Below, piece after piece: positions 57,799 through 64,000 of a stretch of 64,000 nt of DNA. The notes under the pieces are model-generated. The model searched no databases, was not told the DNA's origin, and saw nothing but the letters and a program-made list of their open reading frames with translations. This DNA comes from Streptomyces pseudovenezuelae. GTDB lineage: Bacteria; Actinomycetota; Actinomycetes; Streptomycetales; Streptomycetaceae. Both the position numbers and the translations under genes were made by a program. Within the stretch, counting starts at the first letter, position 1, and the number at the start of each line of letters is the position of its first letter. The stretch spans positions 124,001 to 188,000 of the forward strand of contig NZ_JARXVH010000012.1 of assembly GCF_029892565.1 (NCBI RefSeq), written 5' to 3'.

Positions 57799-58961
57799 TC
57801 ACTTCAGATGACGTACGAACGCGTCCTTGGCGTCGTTGGTGTCGCCTGCCGGGATCAGCGCCGGGTCGCTGGACAGGAACGCGATGCGGCGGGCGCCGTC
57901 GGCGATCCGGCCGGGGAGGACGTCGGCCGTGGCCGTGCCGCCGGTGCGGTCCGGGGTGACGAGGGTGGTGGTGTCCTTCCTCAGGTCCCGGACGTAGACG
58001 GGATTCTCCGTGCCGTACTGGCTGCCGGGCTCCGTCACCGACGTCATGAACGTGACGTACCGGCCGTCGGGGCTCACGGCGGGGCTACGGGTGTAGGCCT
58101 CACCCGCGCCGCCTTGGGTGCCGTGGATGCGCTGGTTCTTGCCGGTGGCGATGTCGTGCACGAAGACGTTCCAGCTGGCGTCGTTGTCGTCGGGGACGAG
58201 GTGGGTGTCCCGGGACTCGAAGACGACGGTGCGGCCGTTGCCGCTGATGGACGGTTCCAGGGACTCCTTCTCGGTCCCCGAGCCGTCGTAGGAGCGGTCG
58301 ATCTGCGTGTACGCGCGCGTGGTGCGGTCGTACATCCAGACGTCGCCCCAGTCGTCGCCGCGCGGGCCGTTCGCGTAGTTGTACTGGTAGACGACCCGGC
58401 GTCCGTCGTCGCTGACCGTCGGCTGGAAGGCGTTGCGCGGCTCCCAGGTCGGGCGGGGGTGGCTGATCCGCTCGGTGGTGCCGGCGACGCGGTCGCACAG
58501 GAAGACCGCGCTGGTGTTGCCGGCGGTCTCGGTCAGCGTGTAGACGGCGTAGCGGCCGTTGGGGCTGACGGAGAAGGCGCCGGCCGGTCCGGTGAACCCC
58601 TCGGGGATCTCGATGCCGAACGCCTTCTGCCCGGGTGTGCCCGGGGTGATCAGGTACGCTTCGTTGTTCTGGTGGTAGACGTAGCTGCCGTCGTTCAGGA
58701 CCGCCACGATGCCGCCGAAGCCGGCGAAGCGGGTCTTTCCGGTGTGCAGGTCCCGGACGTAGAAGTGAAGGCGACGTAGCGGCCGTTGCGGCTGATCACC
58801 ACGTTGCCCGTCGCGCCGTTGCCCGCCTTTCCCTCGGGCGTGACGCTGACCGGCTCGGTGTGCGGAGCCCTGGGTGCGGCGCTCGCCACGGTTCCCGTCA
58901 GCGCCACCGTGACGGCGACGGCGACGGCCGTGAGCGCGGCGAGCCGCTTGTTCCTGTGCAT
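57799..58961 (-). pseudogene. Secreted TolB-like beta-propeller protein, deletion and frameshift
   Basis: From ATG 58961 the frame gives a signal peptide (RLAALTAVAVAVTVALTGTV, cleavage near ASA) and the first blade NVVISRNGRYVAFTS, then shifts at about 58740-58765 to STSGTCTPERP and stops at 58695. The matching continuation FYVRDLHTGKTRFAGFGGIV, in another frame, leads to 57799 through further blades (SVSPNGRYAVYTL, TVSDDGRRVVYQY, SISGNGRTVVFES, AVSPDGRYVTFMT). In relatives about 10-20 residues separate NGRYVAFTS from FVRDL, so a deletion that also changed the frame is the likely event. Its product would be a secreted propeller of about 380 residues. The intact paralogue lies next to it. Confidence 0.78.
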
Positions 58962-58990
58962 GGTTGTTCCCCCGCAGTGATCACTGCTTG

Positions 58991-61141
58991 TCATTGCACT
59001 GTCCGCAGGAAGACGTCCGACACCCCGTTGGTGTCTCCCTCCACCAGATCGGGTGATGCCGACTCGAACGCGACGACCGTGCCGTCGTAGTCGACGGACG
59101 GGTGCCGGGCCGGGAGGTCGTTGCGGCCGCCCTTGCGGTCGACACTGATGAACTGGGTTTTGCCGGTGGTCAGTTCGCGCAGATACACGGCCTTGCCCCG
59201 GACGTACGCGAGGTGGGTGCCGTCACCGGCGAGCGAGGGCTGGGTGCCGCGGACCTTGGTCGTGGTCCGGGCGTCGAGGTCACGGACGTAGATGTCCCGG
59301 CCGTGCTGGAAGGCGACCCTGCGGCCGTCCGCGCTGATCGAGGATGCCGACGAGCCGGTGCCGGCCTTCTCCAGGGTGCCGGTGTCCAGGTCGCGGACGT
59401 AGACGGCGCCGCCCTGCTCGAAGGCGATGTACCGGCCGCTGTAGTCGATGGACGGGTTGGTCGCCGCCTCGCCCGTGGGCGCGCTGACGACGTCGAGGTC
59501 ACCGCCGTTGAACTTGAAGCGGTAGACGCGGGGTTGGGGGTGCGGGTCGGCGTCGGTGGCGGGCAGGGTGGCGGCCCAGGTGACCCACTGGCAGGTGGGG
59601 TTCACCTGGGGGTGTCCCATCCAGGTGAAGCGGACACCGTCGAGGGACGCGATGGCGGTGACCTTGCCGACCGAGCGGTTGAGGACGAAGACCTCGGGGG
59701 CACCGTCCGTCGCATGCGGTGCCACATAGCTGACCATGCGTCCGGAGGTGCAGGGGGTGCCGTCGGACGAGGGTTTCTGCGTACTGGAGTTGACCCCTGA
59801 GACGCCGCCGGGCGCGTTGACGAGCACATCGTCGCCCGACGTGAAGGAGACGACGCGTCCGTCCGCCATCACCGGGTCGTGGGACGCCACGGCGAGTTGC
59901 CGACCGTCCCGGGGCGTGCTGATCCGTTCGGTGACGGAGGGCATCGGGGGCGGGTTCTTCGCGAGCCCGCCCGAGAAGACGAACACGTCCGCCTCGTCGT
60001 TGGTGTCCCCCGGCACCAGGCTGGAAGCCGTCGAAGTGAACGCCACCGCACGCCCGTTGTCGGCCAGCATCTCCGCTCCCGGCGTGGCGTTCGGCGTGAG
60101 AGCGGCCCCGCGCAGCCCCGTCCGCAGGTCGCGCACCCGCATGCCGTCCTCGCCCGAGACGACGGCGTACCGCCCGTCCGCGGTGGCCGACGCGGGATTC
60201 CCGTCGGCCACCCGCCGGTCCTGGCCGGTGCGCAGGTCGTGGACGTACACACCGCTCTCGGCGTCGAGGAGGACGCGGTCGCCGTCCGCGGTGATGCGGA
60301 CCAGGAAGGCGGTGCCGAGGTTCTTGTCGACCTGGATCCGCTCGCCCGTCGTCCGGTCCTTGACGAAGACGTCGTTCGGGTCCGTCTCGGAGTCGCTGCG
60401 GACGCTGTACGCGACCCGCTCGCCGTCGCCGCTCACCGAGGCCCCGCCCTTGCCGCCCTCCTCGGCCGGCGAGATCAGTTCGTCGGTGCCGGTGGCCGTG
60501 TCGCGGACGTACAACAGCCGGGAGTTCTCCGAGCCGTTGCGGTTGCCGATGGTGTACGCGACGTGCGTGCCGTCCGGACTGATCGACTCGATGTGGCCCA
60601 ACTCGTTGGATCCGGGCGGGTTTTCGGGCCACAGCTTCGTCGAGGTGCCGGTGGCGCGGTCGTACAGGTACGGCGCGGGGAAGCGGGTGCCCGCGGAGAA
60701 GGCGACCCGGCTCCCGTCGGCGCTCGGAATCGGTGAGCTGTAGGTGTTTCCGCTGCCGAGGTCGATCTTCGTAACCCCGCCGTCGGCCAGGTCCTTGACC
60801 AGCAGGCACGGGGTGAGGCGCGCGCAGCCGAAGCTCGGCGCGTTGGACGTGAACGCGACATGGCGGCCGTCGGCGCTGATCGAGGCGCTGCCCGACGGTC
60901 CGTCGGCCTGGCTGCCGTCGGCGGCCGTGCTCGCCCTCTCCACGCGGGGCGCGTGCGATGTGTGCGGTGTGGCGGACGCCGTGGTCGTGGCGTACGCGGT
61001 GGTCGCGGCGGTCGCGGTGGTCGCGGCGGACGCGGTGGTCGCGGCGGACGCGGTGGTCGTGGCGGACGCCGTGGTCGCGGTGAGCGCGAGCATCACCGCC
61101 GTCCCCAAGCAGACGCCGGACACGCCTGCGGCTCTCGACAT
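58991..61141 (-). CDS. Secreted TolB-like beta-propeller protein with Ala/Thr repeat region
   Basis: A 716-residue exported protein. The signal peptide is AAGVSGVCLGTAVMLALTAT; a low-complexity Ala/Thr/Ser stretch follows (about residues 22-60). Then come about ten WD40/PD40-like blades, each with D-G-x-x-V-A-F and a later V-x-D-L/R (ISADGRHVAFTS, LVKDLADGG, PSADGSRVAFSA, ISPDGTHVAYTI, LYVRDTATG and so on), which form one or two propellers outside the cell. No enzyme motif is visible. The stop is 30 bases upstream of the broken paralogue, so they likely arose by duplication. Confidence 0.87.
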   Translation of the reverse strand: MSRAAGVSGVCLGTAVMLALTATTASATTTASAATTASAATTATAATTAYATTTASATPHTSHAPRVERASTAADGSQADGPSGSASISADGRHVAFTSNAPSFGCARLTPCLLVKDLADGGVTKIDLGSGNTYSSPIPSADGSRVAFSAGTRFPAPYLYDRATGTSTKLWPENPPGSNELGHIESISPDGTHVAYTIGNRNGSENSRLLYVRDTATGTDELISPAEEGGKGGASVSGDGERVAYSVRSDSETDPNDVFVKDRTTGERIQVDKNLGTAFLVRITADGDRVLLDAESGVYVHDLRTGQDRRVADGNPASATADGRYAVVSGEDGMRVRDLRTGLRGAALTPNATPGAEMLADNGRAVAFTSTASSLVPGDTNDEADVFVFSGGLAKNPPPMPSVTERISTPRDGRQLAVASHDPVMADGRVVSFTSGDDVLVNAPGGVSGVNSSTQKPSSDGTPCTSGRMVSYVAPHATDGAPEVFVLNRSVGKVTAIASLDGVRFTWMGHPQVNPTCQWVTWAATLPATDADPHPQPRVYRFKFNGGDLDVVSAPTGEAATNPSIDYSGRYIAFEQGGAVYVRDLDTGTLEKAGTGSSASSISADGRRVAFQHGRDIYVRDLDARTTTKVRGTQPSLAGDGTHLAYVRGKAVYLRELTTGKTQFISVDRKGGRNDLPARHPSVDYDGTVVAFESASPDLVEGDTNGVSDVFLRTVQ
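60975..61082 (-). repeat. Six 18-bp tandem repeats in the TolB-like gene
   Basis: On the plus strand, the unit GACGCGGTGGTCGCGGCG is repeated six times with few changes (first and last unit have GCC, some have GTG for GCG). It encodes the Ala/Thr/Ser hexapeptides next to the signal peptide. Copy changes keep the frame, so the linker length may vary between strains. Confidence 0.85.
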
Positions 61142-61264
61142 GATTCCCCCTGAAGTCCCCGTGGACGCTTCTCCCCCGGCCCTGCGCCGAGGGCTCTCTT
61201 CGAGGCAAACGCACCGCCCGCTACAGGGTCAATCGGTCGTGTCGCGTACAACCAGGGCACAACC

Positions 61265-61864
61265 TCAGACGTCCGCGAGGAGGCTTTCGTCCAGGAACTC
61301 CCGTACATGGCCGATAACTTGTGCCCGGTCCGTGCCGCGCAGCCCGATCGCCACGTGGATGGAGAAGCCGTCCAGCAGCGCGCGCAGGCGGGCCGCGAAG
61401 CGGTCGGGGTCGACGCGGCGGAACTCGCCCCGGGAGACGCCCTCGGCGAGCAGCGCCACCAGGTCGCGGTGCCAGGCGCCCTCGATGGCGGCCTGCCGGT
61501 CGCGGGCGCCCTCGTCGGCGTTCTGCGAGCGGTTCCAGACCTCCAGCCAGAGGGTCCAGTGCGGGTCGCGGTGGCCGTCGGGGACGTACAGGTCGACGTA
61601 CGCGTCGAGGCGCTCGCGGGCCGTGCCGGCACCGACCAGCAGCCGGCCGCGCTCGGTGCCGAGGCGGCCCTCGCTCCACTCCAGGGCGCGCAGCAGGAGC
61701 TCGTCCTTGGAACGGAAGTAATAGAGGAGGTGACCGCTGCTCATGCCGACCTCGCGGCCGAGCGCCGCCATGGTGAGCTGCTCCAGACCGCGCTCGGCGA
61801 TCATGCCCATGGCTGCGGCGAGGACCTCCTCGCGCGGCGGCGCGTTCTTCCGCGCACCGACCAT
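61265..61864 (-). CDS. TetR-family regulator
   Basis: A 199-residue regulator. The helix-turn-helix is EVLAAAMGMIAERGLEQLTM followed by AALGREVGMSSGHLLYYFRSKDELL in the usual TetR pattern; the C-terminal ligand domain (HWTLWLEVWNRSQNADEGAR) is of the BetI/PsrA-like type. ATG 61864 with AGGGAG seven bases upstream, 11 bases from the agmatine deiminase stop, so it is probably in one operon with the agmatine deiminase and urease-like gene and may regulate them. The 123 bases to the TolB-like gene hold no clear feature. Confidence 0.9.
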   Translation of the reverse strand: MVGARKNAPPREEVLAAAMGMIAERGLEQLTMAALGREVGMSSGHLLYYFRSKDELLLRALEWSEGRLGTERGRLLVGAGTARERLDAYVDLYVPDGHRDPHWTLWLEVWNRSQNADEGARDRQAAIEGAWHRDLVALLAEGVSRGEFRRVDPDRFAARLRALLDGFSIHVAIGLRGTDRAQVIGHVREFLDESLLADV

Positions 61865-61875
61865 CGCCCGTCTCC

Positions 61876-62898
61876 CTAGACCCTCGGCTGCTGTTGCGTG
61901 ATGCAGTGGATGCCTCCCCCACCCGAGAAGATCGTACGGGCGTCCACCGGCGCCACCGTCCGCTCCGGGAACAGGCGCCGGAAGATTCCGGCCGCGGTCT
62001 CGTCCCGCGGGTCGTCGAAGGCGCACAGCACCACGCCGTCGTTGCAGAGGTAGTGGTTGATGTAGGAGTAGTCGGCCCAGTGCCCGTCGGCCTCCAGGAC
62101 GGTGGGGGCCGGCACCTCGACGACCTCCAGGGCACGGCCCCGGGCATCCGTCGCGGACTTCAGGATGCCGATCGTCTCCTTCGTCACCTCGTGGTCGGGG
62201 TGCGCGGGGTCGGGCTGGTGGTGGGCGACCACCACACCCGGGCGGGCGAACGCGGCCACGATGTCCACATGGCCCAGCGTCCCGAAGCCGTAGGGCGGGT
62301 AGTCGCCGGTCAGGCCGCGCGGCAGCCAGATCGCCTTGGTGGTGCCGAGCTTGGCGTGGATCTCCGCCTCGACCTGCTCGCGCGTCCAGCCGGGGTTGCG
62401 GCCTGCGCCGAGCTGGACGGTCTCGGTGAGCAGGACCGTGCCCTCGCCGTCGACGTGGATCGCGCCGCCCTCGTTGACGAGTTTCGAGGTGTACGTCTTC
62501 GCGCCCGCGAGGTCCGCGACGTACGAGCCGATCTTCGCGTCGTGCTCCCAGCGGGCCCAGCTCTGAGCGCCCCAGCCGTTGAACGTCCAGTCCACGGCGG
62601 CCAGTTCACCGTTGCCGTCGGTGACGAACGTGGGCCCGATGTCCCGCATCCACGCGTCGTCCAGCTCACGCTCGGCCAGTTCGACGTCCGGGCCGAGCAG
62701 CTCGCGCGCCGACTCGCCCTGACCCGGCCCGTGCACCATCGTCACCGGTTCGAAGCGACGCACGGCACGGGCGACGGAGGCCCAGGCGATGCGCGCCTCC
62801 GCCAACTCCTCGGCATCGGAGAAGGTCGGGTTGGGGCCGGGCCAGGCCATCCAGGTGCGCTCGTGCGGGGCCCACTCGGGCGGCATACGGAAGCTCAT
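61876..62898 (-). CDS. aguA: Agmatine deiminase
   Basis: A 340-residue guanidino-group hydrolase (porphyromonas-type PAD/AgDI family) that converts agmatine to N-carbamoylputrescine and ammonia. MPPEWAPHERTWMAWPGPNP is the N-terminal signature, AWMRDIGPTFVTD and NEGGAIHVDGEGTVL carry substrate contacts, GHVDIVAAFARPG the catalytic His, and the nucleophile is Cys 332 in GGGGIHCITQQQP at the C terminus. ATG 62898 is 15 bases after the urease-like gene stop. The link with a urease-like enzyme suggests complete release of ammonia from arginine-derived compounds. Confidence 0.93.
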   Translation of the reverse strand: MSFRMPPEWAPHERTWMAWPGPNPTFSDAEELAEARIAWASVARAVRRFEPVTMVHGPGQGESARELLGPDVELAERELDDAWMRDIGPTFVTDGNGELAAVDWTFNGWGAQSWARWEHDAKIGSYVADLAGAKTYTSKLVNEGGAIHVDGEGTVLLTETVQLGAGRNPGWTREQVEAEIHAKLGTTKAIWLPRGLTGDYPPYGFGTLGHVDIVAAFARPGVVVAHHQPDPAHPDHEVTKETIGILKSATDARGRALEVVEVPAPTVLEADGHWADYSYINHYLCNDGVVLCAFDDPRDETAAGIFRRLFPERTVAPVDARTIFSGGGGIHCITQQQPRV

Positions 62899-62913
62899 CA
62901 GAAGTCCCAGGTT

Positions 62914-64000
62914 CTAGAGGAAGTACAGGCGGTTGAGGGAGACGGACTCGGCCGGTTCGGAGCGCAGCGGCTCGCCGTCGAGGGTGACCAGACCGGTGCG
63001 CTGGTCCACGTCGACCGCTCCGGTACGGGAGTTGAGGCGCAGGTCGGCCGGTCCGATGCCCCGGGTGCCGCGAACGGCCACGCGCCTGCGCCGAGTCGGC
63101 ATCGAGTCGTTGCCCTGGTCGAGGGCGGCCTGGGCGACGAAGGCCACGGAGATGTCGGCGGGCGTGGAGCCGTGCGCGCCGAACTGCGGTCCCAGGACGA
63201 GGGGTTCGCAGGTGTCGGTGGCCGCGTTGGGGTCGCCGACCACGCCGTACGCCGGGAACCCGGACTTCAACACCAGCTGCGGCTTGGCGCCGAAGTACTC
63301 GGGGCGCCACAGCACGAGGTCGGCGAGCTTGCCGGCCTCGATGGAGCCGACCTCGTGCGAAAGGCCGTGTGCGATGGCGGGGTTGATGGTCAGCTTGGCG
63401 ATGTAGCGCAGGACGCGTTCGTTGTCGTGGTCGTCCGGGGCGCCGAGTTCGGCCTTCATCTTCCCGGCCATCGCGAAGGTACGGCGGACGGTCTCACCGG
63501 CCCGGCCCATGCCCTGCGCGTCCGACGAGGTGATACCGATCGCGCCCAGGTCGTGCAGCACGTCCTCGGCGCCCATCGTCCCGGCGCGGATGCGGTCGCG
63601 GGCCATGGCCGCGTCGCCGGGCAGGTCGGTCTTCAGGTCGTGGACGGAGACGATCATGCCGTAGTGCTCGGCGACCGCGTCCCGGCCGAAGGGGAGGGTG
63701 GGGTTGGTGGACGAGCCGATGACGTTCGCGACTCCCGCCATCTTCAGGACGTTCGGCACGTGTCCGCCGCCGCAGCCCTCGATGTGGAAGGCGTGGATCG
63801 TGCGGCCGTCCAGCACGCGCAGGGTGTCCTCGACCGACAGGCACTCGTTCAACCCGTCGCTGTGCAGGGCGACTTGGACGTCGTACTCCTCGGCGACCCG
63901 CAGAGCGGTGTCCAGGGCGCGGGTGTGGGCGCCCATGTCCTCGTGCACCTTGAAGCCGCTGGCCCCGCCTTCGGCGAGCGCCTCGATCAGCGGGGCGTCC
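62914..64000 (-). CDS. Urease alpha subunit-like protein, C-terminal part
   Basis: The gene runs off the right edge, so only about 362 C-terminal residues are seen. GFKVHEDMGAH has the Lys that is carbamylated in urease; VALHSDGLNECLSVEDT and AFHIEGCGGGHVPNVLK have nickel-ligand His residues, and SSDAQGMGRAGETVRRTF has the ligand Asp. Yet the flap of classical ureases (MVCHHLD) reads VSVHDLK here: the flap Cys is Val, one His is kept, the next is Asp. This is the divergent second urease type of Streptomyces. Hydrolysis of urea is likely but may be weaker, or the substrate may differ. Stop at 62914 after NRLYFL. Confidence 0.88.
   Translation of the reverse strand, partial: DAPLIEALAEGGASGFKVHEDMGAHTRALDTALRVAEEYDVQVALHSDGLNECLSVEDTLRVLDGRTIHAFHIEGCGGGHVPNVLKMAGVANVIGSSTNPTLPFGRDAVAEHYGMIVSVHDLKTDLPGDAAMARDRIRAGTMGAEDVLHDLGAIGITSSDAQGMGRAGETVRRTFAMAGKMKAELGAPDDHDNERVLRYIAKLTINPAIAHGLSHEVGSIEAGKLADLVLWRPEYFGAKPQLVLKSGFPAYGVVGDPNAATDTCEPLVLGPQFGAHGSTPADISVAFVAQAALDQGNDSMPTRRRRVAVRGTRGIGPADLRLNSRTGAVDVDQRTGLVTLDGEPLRSEPAESVSLNRLYFL

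Noticed and set aside
1..64000. Insertion sequences, prophage, attachment sites or CRISPR arrays
   Set aside because: No transposase, integrase, phage gene or regularly spaced repeat was found. The tRNA cluster is not flanked by an integrase.

Overview
The window is high-GC actinobacterial chromosome, almost certainly Streptomyces. Supporting signs are the frequent GTG starts, two conservon operons, an HU protein with a long lysine/alanine tail, an AccE-type acetyl-CoA carboxylase epsilon subunit, DUF397/WhiJ-like pairs, BTAD-type regulators and the gene order rpmB - thiD/thiL - ddl/gpsA/plsC - cofC - hupS - leuDC/ndgR - tRNA Glu/Gln - gltX. That order matches, from memory, the core region of the S. 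coelicolor chromosome. No database search was possible, so all names rest on motifs and remembered family features.

Layout. 1-3.7 kb: the 3' end of an Hsp90 (HtpG) gene translationally coupled to a large TPR protein. 3.8-6.0 kb: a DAK2/FakA-like protein divergent from rpmB (L28), whose leader holds several perfect dyads. 6.1-10.4 kb: a BTAD/NB-ARC/TPR regulator broken by a one-base frameshift, then an FAD monooxygenase. 10.3-18.5 kb: housekeeping genes thiD-thiL, a stand-alone Lrp/AsnC ligand-binding protein, a DUF3515 lipoprotein, ddl, gpsA-plsC, cofC, a small OB-like protein, hupS and a small helical protein. 18.8-21.7 kb: leuC-leuD divergent from ndgR. 21.9-22.4 kb: five minus-strand tRNA genes (3 Glu-CTC, 2 Gln-CTG). 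22.5-26.5 kb: a HAD phosphatase with a premature TGA, a secreted ricin-like protein, gltX overlapped by a fumarylacetoacetase-family gene, and a 62-residue protein with two NPRRT repeats. 27.1-37.9 kb: two tandem conservons, each a sensor kinase-like A, roadblock B, DUF742 C and GTPase-like D. 37.9-42.2 kb: accE-accB and a PL8 polysaccharide lyase without a signal peptide. 42.3-44.1 kb: a YceI protein and an XRE/DUF397 pair. 44.1-49.3 kb: an ABC-2 exporter, one of whose permeases carries an inserted LamG-like domain, divergent from a NarL-type two-component system. 49.3-55.8 kb: a TPM-domain membrane protein and divergent secreted GH3 and GH30 glycosidases. 55.9-57.8 kb: a citramalate/isopropylmalate synthase-family gene with a leader that looks like an isoleucine attenuator. 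57.8-61.1 kb: two TolB-like propeller proteins, one broken. 61.3-64.0 kb: a TetR regulator, agmatine deiminase and the C-terminal part of a divergent urease alpha subunit.

How genes work together. leuC-leuD with ndgR, and cimA with its leader, serve branched-chain amino acid synthesis. gltX sits beside Glu and Gln tRNA genes; in actinomycetes GltX normally glutamylates both. The conservons are membrane-linked signalling units. accE-accB make malonyl- and methylmalonyl-CoA with a biotin-carrying alpha subunit encoded elsewhere. The end of the window looks like a nitrogen-release module (agmatine deiminase plus urease-like protein) under a TetR regulator.

Three genes are broken by single lesions: the BTAD regulator, the HAD phosphatase and a TolB-like gene. 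The best candidates for new biology are the cimA leader, the NPRRT-repeat protein, the LamG-containing ABC permease, the urease paralogue with an altered active-site flap, the rpmB leader and the shared C-terminal motif of the two CvnA proteins.
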